Shown in pieces: positions 48,185-59,732 of a DNA stretch of 64,000 nt. Position numbers and translations under genes: made by a program. The DNA is from Chelydra serpentina (lineage: Eukaryota > Chordata > Testudines > Chelydridae), in NCBI GenBank assembly GCA_037349315.1, contig JBAIAC010000018.1, positions 1,488,001-1,552,000 of the forward strand, written 5' to 3'. Numbering within the stretch: position 1 is the stretch's first letter; every line of letters starts with the position of its first letter. A model generated the notes under the pieces. That model worked only from the letters and a program-made list of their open reading frames with translations. It was not told where the DNA came from and searched no databases.

Positions 48185-50580
48185 CTTGTATTTCTATTAA
48201 GTTATTTTAGATTGCAAGACATTATAATTGAAGAGAATCCTGCGTTTGTGTTCAAAAAGCAGGAATCTCATCAATTTCTGTCCACTGCTAGGTGATGAGA
48301 ATGGAAGCAGTATAGAGAGAGCAGAGCAATGGCGAGAAATGCATGCTTGATTCACACATGTGTATGCTTCTTTGTGTTCTCAGGAAAAACAGTACACAAC
48401 ACAATCCTGTCCATCCTTACTCCTGTAGTTTCGTTGACTTCGGTGAAGCAAAGTTTGCAAGATTATCTAGTAGTTGTCTGAGATACTTTTGGGTAAGATC
48501 CTCAGCCAATAAACTCATGCGCTAAGTGCCAGTAGATTGGATAAGTGGGCCCCAATCCTGGAAGTGTTTATGTACATCATCATCGATGGCAAAGCACAAA
48601 GGGATGTACCCTCCTTTATGCATGTGAATATCTTTACTCTTTTGTGAGCATTGGATGCCATTTGAAGATGATGGGACTGCTTGTTTGAGTGAATTTAATT
48701 GTGTGTGTTTCCATGATCAGACCCTTGTATGAAACAAGAAGTAACTATGCAATATCTATTTATTTAATCTTGTCGTACTATTAGGATTTCACCTGTAGAG
48801 AGGCTGCAGGGGGGACACATGGTCATACTTATATGAAAAGAACTGATAGCCTTAGTGTACCATTCAGATGGAGTTTTACAAAAATGAGTGCCTGGGTTTC
48901 TTTTTAATTTAAGTAACTGGGGAGGAACTGCAAATAAGACACTATCTTCTGTTGATGACAGTTCTCAAAATCTCTTGCTTTTCATTATTTGGGAACAAAG
49001 CCTTCATCCACTGATAAGGCCAGAAACGTTGTTGGTTTTAACACTTCTCCATATTCCAAAGTATTCCTGGAATGTAATTATGATGCTGTAGCATCTTGAA
49101 AGGTAAAGTTAAGAACCTTATCTAGTAAAACAAATCAACATACTGATATACCAGTGGGTTTATGTAATGATAATTTATTCCTGAATGAATTCAGGAGCAT
49201 GGCGAATATCAGAGACATGGTGCAGCTTTTGTGTATAAATTGCATTCTTTTGTAGAACTTCCTTGAAGGAAAGTAAATTAATCCTTTCAGTGCTCCCACA
49301 CAAAATACACGTTTCATCTCAGTGTCTTATTATAGTACAAAGGCATGTTAAAAGTGAGGCCATATTTTCCCTGCCTTGATGGCCTTGTTTTGTTCTGTCT
49401 TATGACAGCAGTATATGGATGGGTACAATGCCAGCAAAGCTTCCCGAGAAAGTTATGATGGAAGTTATAACACCACAGGCCCAATAGTGTAACGATGGTA
49501 ACCTGTAATTATCCTAGTTTCACTGCAAAGCTCTCTGTTTAACAGCACCGATGAACTGTAGCCTTCACTTTCAAGACAACTGTGTCTGAGTGCAGTTGTC
49601 TGCTTTCAGGATATTTCCACAGAGAGGGCATGCTGCTTTTATGTCATCATTTAATTCTTATTTTTATGGAATATATGATGTTTCTACCAAGAGCAATCGG
49701 TATCGAGTATCTCTTCTTCATTGCTGATAATTGTCTGATCCTAACAAGTATTTCAATAAAGGATACTGATTAGAATTATGATTTCCCAATTGGATTTTTA
49801 TTTAAATGTATTAAGACCATCACCATATGATTAACAAAACGTATTAGGCATTCACTGAAATTGCCATTCTATTATCATACTGCATGGTAGTTAAACACAA
49901 TAAATGTTCAAATTAATTAGTATTTTAATAACATTAATTCTTATTATATCTACCATATTAGATTTAATAATTCAAGTGCCTGTGGCCTACCGTTTTAAAA
50001 TGTATATTTAGGGTTAACAGTTATAAGGTGTGTATATACTACCTCAATTCAAAGCCTACTTCAGTAATTTCATTTCAGGCATTTCACTGAAAAAGGCTTG
50101 GCTGGGTGTTTTAAAATAGTCTGTTTCCAAGCCACAAAAGCTTATCCCAGGCCAGGCAAGCCACAAAAATTAATTTTTCAGAGCTAATTAATTTGCAGAG
50201 GCTAATCAACTGGGTTGCTTTTTAAAAATAAACGGCCTATAAAAACTGAAGTTTCGCTCATATACACATGTATCGACAGAGAGCACACGTGTATATGTAC
50301 ACACACTCTCACCATTTCACATAAACTCTTCCCAACTTGTTGGAATTTATTTTAAAATTCCAACTCCCTGAGCAGCTTCTGACGGCTTTTAAGTAAAATA
50401 GACCTGTCAGAGAAATATTTCTTGCTCTCCCCTTTAATGTAGAGTTTGCCCCCAAAATGTTTCCTGTCCAAGTCTCAAGTCTCCAGATTCATTCTTGGGC
50501 CAGTGACAACGTTTCTGGAAAACAAAAAGGCACAATTAAAATCTGCTAATTTTTGGCCATGAAGGATTAAACAAGGGGCC
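48185..50580. other. Non-coding DNA; candidate conserved block 49,570-50,260
   Basis: No gene or element is recognised. From about 49,780 to 50,260 the sequence is AT-rich, free of repeat character, and dense in TAATTAAT-type homeodomain sites (for example near 49,912 and 50,183). A regulatory role is a guess from texture only. Confidence 0.35.
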
Positions 50581-50741
50581 AAGATTTTCCAAAGTGACCA
50601 ATGATTTTGGGTGGCCAGCTAAAATGCCTTAAAGGGAGCTTATTTTCAGGAAGTGCCGAACACACCCCTAGTGAAAATTGAACCCCTGCAAAGTGACTTA
50701 CGTTGGGTGCTCAAAATAACCAGTCACTTTGGAAAATTTTA
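50581..50741. mobile_element. Foldback MITE (TTTTCCAAAGTGACC ends)
   Basis: The ends AAGATTTTCCAAAGTGACCA and CAGTCACTTTGGAAAATTTT are inverted repeats of about 18 bp; inner GGGTGGCCAGCTAAAATGCC / GGGTGCTCAAAATAACC are partly symmetric. About 160 bp, non-coding. Confidence 0.75.
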
Positions 50742-53655
50742 AAAAGGAACATATCACTGGAAAATGGAGTTCCCAGTTTTCCAGTAGGCTCCAGCATTCA
50801 CTCTAGCCCAAGATATCAGACTTTAAATTTGGGACATTCTTAAGTATAGAAAAGCTATTTTAGATCATTTTTGGAGCTTTTTGTCCTCCTTCTAAATCCT
50901 GCCTGGCTGGACTCATAATGATTAAGGCACATGGCTTTGCAAGTAGAGGGATACAAAAAATAGTCCCCAATGAAATTTTTAACTGTCTATCCTAAAACAT
51001 TCATAAGATTGTTTTCCTGTAACATTTAAGAGTTATACTAAATATATAAGTGGGGTGTTATAAAGTTTGCATTTGCCCTTGTTTGGGATAACCTCCCAAA
51101 GTCACTCATGGCTTTGCCCACCTGTTGGCAATGCACTGATCCAAAACGCATATTGATAAAACTTTTCCATTAAAGCACTGTGTATTTTTTCTTTATTTCT
51201 AGTAGGTAGGGGAGAAGGGAATATAAATCTTTTATCACTATGAGTTTGCATAGGTCACATTATTTGTGGGAGTTGTACAGGTTATCCTGAACATAGGTCA
51301 GGTTATCCCAAACGTACCCTTTAGATATCCATTGGGGCCATAGACAGATGCCATAACTTACCGCAGCCTGCTGGCATAGGGTTGGGAAAGACGAAAAAAA
51401 GCCACCCTTGTACTCCTCCCTTCCCAAGCTGCATTCCTTGGCTATAGTTGAGGTTCTGGCCATGGTTTGTGTATAAAAGAAATCCCTGATACCTGAAAGC
51501 AGTACTGTGGGGAGTGGGAAAGTGGTCATGTGTGACGAGGTTATGGGGGTGAACAAGTCTGTGAGGAGGCCAGGGGGAGAAAGTGCCGAAGTGTAAATTG
51601 TCAGAACGTTCATTCTGTACTCAAAGAATAAGTGGTATAATTTCGGGGAGGTTATGCTGTATTCTCCATACTTAAGAGCTTGAATCTCTGCTTTAAGTGC
51701 AACTCTCAAGTCAACTATAATTAAGAAGCCAGACCTGGCACCTCAATAATAATAATAATTAATAATTAATATACTGCTTTTTACTGGAGAACAGTACATT
51801 GGATTTACCTCAGTCTCAGAGACTTTATATTTACTCTACTATTGCTGATGTCCATATATGAACAATGGAGGAAAAAAGTAAAGTCTTACATGTGTGGAGG
51901 TCCCACAACTCCAACTGATTTCACTCCCTCTCAGGAATAGGCTTTTATTTACTTTTTTATTATGTGCACATCCCAAGAAGCAGCAGTAGAAGGTGACATA
52001 CTTTTACATAAGTTTGTAAGAGCTGTAAGTTCAGTAGAATTGTGTGGTGTGAGAGATGATGAGATTCTGTTTTATAGGTACAATGCTTACCTCCCAAGAC
52101 CCATGAAAAAGCCTGAGGATACATGAGCAGTGTTAAAGGGAAATTACTATATCAGTGTTATGAAACCTAATAGGATGAGAATAGCATGTTCACACTTTAG
52201 GCTTGAAGTATTTCTAGCTTTCAAACCCTGTCAGTCACTGATTGGCTCATCTGACAAGATGTTAAATCGCAGAAATCTTGGGAAAAAGCCAAAATGCTAA
52301 AATACCATTTAGGTAATGAGATTATAGGGTTTTAATTATATTTATTTAGAGGCTTACCTATTTGTTACCAATTGTCAAATCACTTGGGTGCTGTACATCA
52401 ATTTGCATGATAAATCAACAGATATAAACCCTTGATTTTTTTTTAAAGAGAACTCCCCAATTAAAAGATCACTTGGTTAAACAAATTACATTTTCTTATT
52501 TCTGTAAATAATGGATAGGTAGAAGAACATTTTCCTCTCCTGGGGGCCTGGCATCTGTTCCAGAGCAGTGTTGATTAGTTTATACTCAGGGGAATTTTGT
52601 TGTTCTAGTATAGGTAATCATAGTGAAAGATGATTGCCCTTTGTCTTTTCAGGGAGGGGATTTATCCCCATGCCATACACCACCAGCAGGCAGAATAATC
52701 CAGTTCCAACTTTGCTCTGTTTAATACACTAGTTTTATCATTAGACACTCTTGAGGAGGAAAGAATACGCACAAAAAAGCGCCAAAGCTTTGATTTACTG
52801 TTGAGAAATTAAGTGCAGAAAGATGGTATAGACCCCTTTTGACCATGTATCCTTTCACTCCCTCCTTTATCTCCCACTCAAAACAACAGAAAAATTAGGG
52901 CATCTGTTCACAGTGGCAGCATCCAGTCATCCATTTGAACCTCCGTGGCCAGCCACACATCCAAACTCCAGGTTTTTTCCATATATTTTAGGTTTAAACA
53001 GGCAAATGTACAAATGAGAGTGTAGCCATACAGCATTAATTCAACTGTTTAAATTTGTGCAGTGCTGTTTATGTGGACTCACCTTAACATATTCCTCCTT
53101 CCCCCACCACAGCCCCTATGTTAGGGCTCGCAAGTGGGTCCTCGGTAGGAGTCTCATTCTCCACTTGCCAAATGCAGGGCTTTTTGATAGCAACAGTGAA
53201 GCCTGGAGGGGACTTCCTGGGGGCTTGGGTACATCTAATTTTTGGGATAAAAAGATAAAAACTCTGCTTAGAGTAGGGTTTTTGGTACTGCTTTTTAAAA
53301 AATATATTAACTTTTTAAAAGGTTATGTTTTAGGGTAAAGAAACGGGTTGGTTTTTTTTGGTTGGTGCTTTTTGGGTAGAAGAGAAGTGTTGTGTCATTT
53401 ATATGGTGGAAAGTAAAGCAGGTTGGGAATTTTCCTATGAAACGTTTTTTCATCAAAAAATGGCAATTCTGGCAAAACAAAACATCTCATGGGAACATAC
53501 TGGTTTTGACAAAACTTTTATTGGGAAGATTTCTCAGGTCCAGGATGGAATTTTAGAAGGCAGGGGAGAAGAGAGAGAGAGGAAAACAAAAAACAAAGCT
53601 CACCGCACAATAGCCAGTAGCCCCATTGTTTTCCAATTAGCTCTAGTGGAAAGGT
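50742..53655. other. Non-coding DNA
   Basis: An AAT/TAAT microsatellite lies at about 51,746-51,772. The 149-aa minus-strand frame at 51,260-51,709 has no recognised domain or codon-use sign of selection; I treat it as chance. Confidence 0.4.
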
Positions 53656-53661
53656 CTTTTA

Positions 53662-53850
53662 GGGTATGTCTACATGAGCATCCACACAACAATTGTGCTA
53701 ACTTAGGGCTTGGACCTAGAGTCGTAGGACCCTATGGGGCTGGAGAGTCCAAGCCCACATTAATCTGGGACTTAGGGTCGAAGCCCTATTGCTTTCCTAT
53801 GTGCATGCAGCTCTGGCTTGACTCAGGTCCTAGAAATCCTCCGTACGTAT
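53662..53850 (+). mobile_element. Left part of a GGGTATGTCTACA MITE
   Basis: TTA (53,659-53,661) precedes GGGTATGTCTACATGAGC, the left end of the family seen at 54,889-55,180 and 15,947-16,224. Inside, TTGGACCTAGAGTC / GAGAGTCCAAGCCC and GTCGTAGGACCC / GGGTCGAAGCCC are partial palindromes. No right end is found before 55,180, so this copy is truncated or is the left end of a much longer unit (TTA also follows 55,180). The 222-aa frame at 53,358-54,026 crossing it has no domain. Confidence 0.6.
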
Positions 53851-54888
53851 CCCAGAGTTCCTGGTGGCAGAGGAACATCGTTGGGCATCATGCAGTGGCC
53901 AGAAGTGCCATTACTGCCTGGCTGAATGCACTCCCTGTTCCTATTCCCCTCACCACAGCGGCAGCTCCTATTCTGGCCTCTCCTCGCTCTTGCACAGAGC
54001 TTGTCCAAAGCAGGGAGCAAAGCTGACAGGCAGGAAGTGGCTCCTGTCTGCCAAGATGTTGAGGGTCATCCCTGCCCTGGCCCTGCTGAGCTGGGAGCCC
54101 TACAGCTCCCCCTCCCTGCAGAGCAGTCGCTTAGTCCCCGCTCTGCTCCCTGGCCCTTTTCTGCCCTTAATGGAGCACATGTGCTGGAGGCGGGGGGCAG
54201 GTTGTATGCACTGTCAGGATAGTGAGTGGGAGCTAGCCCCAAAACTTCCGTGCTGCCACCCAGGGACCCCTTATCCCTGCTTCCCAAGATGCGGCAGGGA
54301 TAAAGGATCCCCGGAGGGTGCTGAAGCACACTGCACCACAAGACACGGGGATGCCCTTCATCACTCAGCAGCCAGGCAGGGGTGTGTGTGTGTGTGTGTG
54401 TGTGTGTTTCCTCTTAAACCTACATTTTATGTCAAACTTCAAAACAAACAAATGAGCAAAAAGCCCCTTCACTGAACATCCCATTTTAAAATTGAAGAAT
54501 TGCACAGTTTCATTTTAATAGTTTGACAGGCCTGGAGACTGATGTCCTAATTATCTTCAGAAGATGTGCACATGAGCTTTTTCCTGCCAATGTGACTCAG
54601 CCTAGAGCTGAAGAGCCCAGTTCTCAAGTTAGATGGTAGTTCAGTATAAAGCTTTCTCAAACCACCGCCATTCTATTGAAACAGCCATCAAAGGAGCTAT
54701 TATGCAGTTTATGAACTTGTGCTCCTTGTGGATACGAGAGTCCCATCAATAGTCCCATCACAGTTAGGAAACAGGGTGAGCAGTAGAGTTTTCCCACAGT
54801 GCAACACATTTGTATGGCAAGAATTTCAATACTGAGGGGAAGCGGGCAGTGGCGCTAGAGGCACTCAGGAATAGGGTTACTTTGACTC
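53851..54888. other. GC-rich non-coding segment with (GT)n
   Basis: GC-rich between about 53,880 and 54,370, with many overlapping frames on both strands (203, 98 and 91 aa), as expected from composition. A (GT)n tract lies at 54,380-54,407. I see no domain, promoter or splice signal I would trust. It may belong to a transposon flanked by the ends at 53,662 and 55,180. Confidence 0.35.
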
Positions 54889-55180
54889 GGGTATGTGCAC
54901 TGCAGTGTGGACACTGGAGCCCTAGGTTCAAGTATGGGTCAGAAAATCTGTAACCTAGTGTGAAAGTGCAGTGTAGCTGCTCAAACCCAGGGTTTCCTGA
55001 CATGGCTCAGCTGACTTGAGTCCCACTAATCCTAGGCTTACATACCCTTAGGTTGGAGGGTCCCAGAGCTTGGGCTCCACGCCTACCCAGGAAGTCTATA
55101 CCGCAAAGAAACTGCCCAACAAACCTCAATTTGCTGGCATGGGCCAACCATGGGTTTCTCTTTGCTGTGTAGACATACCC
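54889..55180. mobile_element. PIF/Harbinger-like MITE (GGGTATGTCTACA family)
   Basis: The left end CGGGTATGTGCACTGCAGTG and the right end GCTGTGTAGACATACCC are inverted repeats; the right side is followed by TTA, the family's usual duplication, while the left TTA is lost. Interior palindromic parts such as GGGTTTCC, CCCAGAGCTTGGGCTCC and CAGCTGACTTGAGTC match the family layout at 15,947-16,224. 292 bp, non-coding. Confidence 0.75.
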
Positions 55181-56100
55181 TTATTTTTCATTTTACTTGG
55201 TATAAAGGGGCCAGAGCTTATGTGTGAATCTCTCCCATTATGTACAGGTGTAAATGACTACACAAGATTGAAAGCAGCAAAGAATTGTATCTCAGGCCTC
55301 ACTCCCTTAATTGAAATGGATTCTAGTGGGTGTAAGCAAAAATATCTTTCTCCCATTGTCAGCTTCCAGGGGCTAGCAAGCAATGGGCAGTCCTCCCCAG
55401 AACCACAGATAACTTTCTAAGTATGTGGGTAACCTGGTGGACTGCCTCTCCTCTTAACCCCACTTTCTGCTTCAGGGATTGGGAAAGTAAGCCTTCTGAC
55501 CTATAGCTGACACCTATGAAGGCCATTTGCCTCTTTCTGTGACCGAAAGTCCAAGAATATGCCAAGAACTGCAGAATCAGACACTTAGGGTGAAATCCTG
55601 CCTACATTGAAATCATTGGCAAAATTCCTATGGATTTCAACAGGGCCTGTTTCCTGAAGTTAATAATGTCACTTAGGTTAACATAGACAACAGCTTTGCA
55701 AAACAACACCTACAGTGTGGGTCTAATTCTGAATAAATCTTATAGTTCCGTGGATGTTAATATGCTATATACTTTTTTTTAAAAATCCAGAATGTGTTAC
55801 TTATTCAAATGTATTTGTTTATATGCAAGTTTTAAAAAATACATAATTATGGAAAAAATTGTTATGCTGTTTTACTGGAAATTTTAAAGGAAAAATGATA
55901 TTTTCCCAATAACCTTTTTATTCTGTTGAACAGCTTAATTTCTGAGAGCATTGGCTTTTTGTCTTTATAACACCAGTATAATATACACCAATTCTTTAAG
56001 TTTCTGTCGTTATACTGGAGTATGGGAATGCTCTGTATGGAATTAAAAATAGCAAGAAAGCTAGGGTTTATAAACAGCATTTTACTGAGAACCTACACAT
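55181..56100. other. Non-coding DNA with a half palindromic repeat
   Basis: At about 55,588-55,655 GGTGAAATCCTGCC, TGAAATCATTGGCAAAATTCC and GGATTTCAACAGGGCC form an imperfect palindrome resembling a decayed MITE. The rest is unremarkable. Confidence 0.4.
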
Positions 56101-56140
56101 CTCAATTGCTAACAAAATTGCTCAATTGCTAACAAAATTT
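56101..56140. repeat. Two-copy 20-bp tandem repeat
   Basis: CTCAATTGCTAACAAAATTG is followed at once by a second copy differing only in the last base. A small recent duplication. Confidence 0.9.
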
Positions 56141-56860
56141 CCTCCAACCGCTCCTAAGTAGGGCATATTGCATAAGTGATAGATTGGGGTTTTTGTAACA
56201 CTTCTTCTGTACTTTCTCCCTAAAATCCCTGTTTATCTTAGCAAGAACTAATTATTTTAAGCCTTGAAGGCTGCAGCTGCCAAATGGTCTCTCAGTTAGT
56301 AACCAACTGTAGAAAATTAAACACAGAACACTAACCCTTGGGGATTCACCTGGCCACCTTCACAAGCCAGGTTTGTTCCCACAGTGTCAGGCAACAGTAA
56401 AAGGACCTGGGGTTTGAAGGTGATTCTGTGGAGGGCAAGCTAAAAAATTCTTACTTTGCTAACGATGTTATTGTGTGGCCTAGCGAAAGTCAAAGTACAG
56501 CTGAAGTAAGAAAAAGGAGTTGAAAAAGACTGACTCAAGGATGTTACTTAGAATTTTTAGCAGGACCATGGTGAAGATGTTTTCTTTTATAGGGGTGTTA
56601 TTTCCTGGCAGCTGTGTTACTCTGTGATATTTGGGTATCTGTCTATCATCCATCTAGGGTCCCGATTCTGCCAACACTTTTGCACGGGCATAATTTTACA
56701 CATATCAGAAGGGCTCCATGGAGAACATTAGATAAGTATTCTACACTTCTGTAAACACTTAAGCACGAGTTGTCTCATTGACTACTCTCAATGTGTAAAG
56801 TGTGCATCTGTGTAGTTAGTGCCTTTATTAACATTGAATAATTAGTCTTGGAGTACACCT
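56141..56860. other. Non-coding DNA
   Basis: No element that I can name; the start of a weak palindromic repeat (CCGATTCTGCCAACACTTTT) lies near 56,662. Confidence 0.4.
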
Positions 56861-57200
56861 GTGAAGTAGGTAGGAAAGTATTATTTAGTGATAGGTAAAT
56901 TGAGATACTTAGTAATTAGGTGACTTGCTTCTGTTCACGTGGCCTGGTCCAATGCCTACTGAAGTCAATGGAAAGGCACTTAAGATAAAATTGAAAGTCA
57001 ATGAGACTTAGGCTCAGAAGTGCCATTTGAAAATAGGATTCAGACTCCCAAAGCACTTAGGAGCCTTTGAAACATTATTTACTTAAATAGGTATTGTATC
57101 AGGCTCATGGTGAAAAATGGTAGGGCTAAGAATAGAACCCAAGAATCATTCTCCAGGAGGATTCCTCTGTTCTGGAATGTATTCCTTCCCCTCCTGTTCT
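56861..57200 (-). mobile_element. MIR SINE (minus strand) with a nested palindromic repeat
   Basis: GATAGGTAAATTGAGATACT then GGTGACTTGCTTCTGTTCAC (56,890-56,940) and GGCTAAGAATAGAACCCAAG after 57,122 are successive parts of the antisense MIR. The middle (about 56,945-57,110) is a different, partly palindromic repeat with TGAAGTCAATGG and CACTTAGGAGCCTTTGAAA motifs. Confidence 0.65.
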
Positions 57201-57949
57201 GTCCCCCTTGTTCTGCCACAGCTTAGGTTTGTTAACATTCTGAATGCACTGCAAACATATCTTCTCCATCAGGCATTTGAGGGGTTATTTGTTAATGTGG
57301 TATCATTAAATTGCAGGGTTAGATTGGACTATGATTGAGCAGTTTGCAGTGGATTTAAGTGAGTTCATGTGATTTTTTGTTTAACATGAGTTTTATATAC
57401 TGGGAGGGATAGGTCGGCTGGTTCTGTCTGTCTATGTTCTAGAAACGTTAAACAAATATGGCTCCAGGACAGCAACAATTCAGGATTGTGGCATATATCG
57501 TGTTGTGTAAACAAGGTTGTTACGCATGTTTACCGAGGGCAAAATTTTGCTCTCAGAATGACACCTTGTCAGTTTGAGTCCTCTGTTCTTCGTACACATT
57601 CAGACCTCCCACTGATGTAAGTGCAGCTAGGGGCTCAGTGTACGTAGGGAAAACAGAAAATCCATCAGTGTTGAGAGAACTGCCATGTGGTTCTGATTAA
57701 ATGTTTTCCTTAATTCCTGCAATAAAAAGTTTGTTGCTGATCTGACGATAGCTTTTCTGCATGGTAGTTGTGGCTTACAGAGAAGTATCTCTCTTGGTCA
57801 TTGTGATTCAGTTAGGGTAACAACAAAGCTGGGCTAGATTTTAAATCTTTTCATGCCTGCAATGAAAGTTTGTAAAATATGCTTTCCAGTAATACGTTGC
57901 CAGAAGGTTGTGGATTACCTGCCATTTAAATAAATAGGTCTTATTTCAA
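57201..57949. other. Non-coding DNA
   Basis: No gene or element recognised. Confidence 0.4.
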
Positions 57950-58255
57950 AGAGAACAGATATTGATCAGTCTCTTAGAGTTGGTATGGCAACCCCCATCT
58001 TTTCATGTTCTGTGTGTGTGTGTGTGTGTGTGTGTGTATAGATAGATATGTGTGTGTGTATATATATCTATATATATAGATTTATGTGTGTGTGTGTGTG
58101 TATATATATATAAAAAATCTATCTTCCTACTGTATGTTTCACTCTATGCATCTAATGAAGAGGGTTCTAGCCCACGAAAGCTTATGCCCAAATAAATTTG
58201 TTAGTCTCTAAGGTGCCACAAGGACTCCTTATTCTTTTTGCAGATATTATCCACT
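57950..58255 (+). mobile_element. Divergent copy of the hammerhead-like retroelement, with expanded microsatellite
   Basis: The tail from 58,149 (CATCTAATGAAGAGG, CCCACGAAAGCTTATGC, AATTTGTTAGTCTCTAAGGT) is the same module as at 10.8 and 19.1 kb but of another subfamily. Upstream CCCCCATCTTTTCATGTTC and ATCTTCCTACTGTATG belong to the repeat as I know it from turtles. Between them the (TG)n/(TA)n tract at 58,011-58,112 has expanded from a shorter TGTGTATATA. Core boxes are altered (CTAATGA rather than CTGATGA). Confidence 0.75.
58011..58112. repeat. Compound (TG)n/(TA)n/(GATA) microsatellite
   Basis: Runs of TG are interrupted by ATAGATAGATA and TATATATATCTATATATATAGA, the latter self-complementary. 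It lies within the retroelement copy. Confidence 0.95.
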
Positions 58256-59678
58256 TCTCCAAATAACTGTAGCTTTTAATATATTAATCTCAAAATATTT
58301 TTTTTAAACACATTCGCTTCTAGGCTGAGGTCATGTATAGTCCATTCAGTGCCAGTGCACTTATTTTGCTGCTCCATTATGCCTAACTTGTAAAAATGGG
58401 AGCTTATACAGGTTGTACTGAAAGTCTAATTTATTCTGCTATTGTTGAAATTGTTTACAGAGATTTGGAGTAGAAGCAGTGAACAGAAATATTAGATTTT
58501 TTCACTGGACAGTATAAATTGTTTACTGTTATAGAAAGTTACGTGGTTACTGAATGTAGTGAATAATGTATACAACAGGTATAAAATGTATGATTATATT
58601 TTTATCATGAAATGTTAACACTGAACTACAGCAGCCTAGACAGAATGGTCTGCTAATATTCTCCACATCTCCAGGATAAAATGTCCTACATGATACATTT
58701 TCAGAGTTCAATAGAGGTCAGGGTGCATATGAAAAATAAATTATTAAAAGCATAAATGTGTTGTTTGGAACTCTCTTTTGGTACCAGAATGTCACTTATA
58801 TTGGTGTACACAGTATTAATCACAAGAAAGTACACAGATCTGCATATGATTATTTACAATGAGGCATGGTACCTGTCTAGTCAGTAACAGAGTGGGATAG
58901 TGATGATTATATGTAGCCAGTCATAGGCAGAGAAGTGCATCGAACTGTTTTCACTCTTTGGAGGGCGGTTTGGATGAAGGCTTGGGACTATTTTTGCAGA
59001 CAGATTTAAAAAGAAAATCTTGGCCAATGTAGCCACATTTTTAAAAGTTAGTTGTTTATCACCCTAAAACTGCCTGCTTACATACCAGTATAGGGCAGCA
59101 ATTGGGAATTGGGCAGTGTTAGGACTGGCAGTTTAAAACAGATACATGTTATTCCTCTTAATTCTATGTTTGTGCACTATAGCACCCAAAGGTAAAGACA
59201 AAGAACATATCCTCGTGTGGAGGGAATCCATGCCCAAACTCTCCAATAACCCCATATGGAAGCCATTCAGGCTGCCATACAAAGCCAAGGGCTGTGTATA
59301 TGCCATCCTAAAGCCACATCCCATGGTTAGTCTAAAATGATTACAGCATCACACTACTCTGTTATCCTCCTGCTTTGTTATTTTCATGGGTCTTTTTGCT
59401 GTTGTAAAATTAATGTTGTTTCCAATGTGAATACAAATAAGAATGTATCTGTATGCCCAGGCCCTGGTTATGAATGCCAGGGCATGCACATACATCGCTT
59501 GGGCAGAGTACATTTTGCATTAACACATCCAATATTATATATGATTTAATGCATGATCAAGACAAAAAGAACACTTGCTGCAAACATCTGATTTCTGAAG
59601 CTCAGTATACCACAGAACAGGCATTATGTGACATATGGTGTAGTAATTGAAATCTATTATTTTATTTTAACATTTTAT
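58256..59678. other. Non-coding DNA
   Basis: No gene or element recognised; frames near 59,133-59,549 have no motif. Confidence 0.4.
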
Positions 59679-59732
59679 ATAGTGGTAACACCTAAAGGCC
59701 TCAAACAGGAGAGGCACTTTACAAACACATAA
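59679..59732. repeat. Second copy of the GAGGCCCCAAAC-type repeat
   Basis: Aligns with 42,327-42,382 over about 55 bases (TAGTGGTA... GGCCTCAAACAGG ... ACAAACACAT). Class unknown. Confidence 0.5.

Noticed and set aside
51260..51709. 149-aa minus-strand frame as a possible gene
   Set aside because: No domain, signal peptide or membrane segment that I can identify, no splice or promoter context, and AT-rich surroundings. Chance frame.
53358..54026. 222-aa plus-strand open frame
   Set aside because: It spans a MITE end and a GC-rich block, has no recognisable domain, and overlaps long frames on the other strand and in other phases. Best explained by composition.
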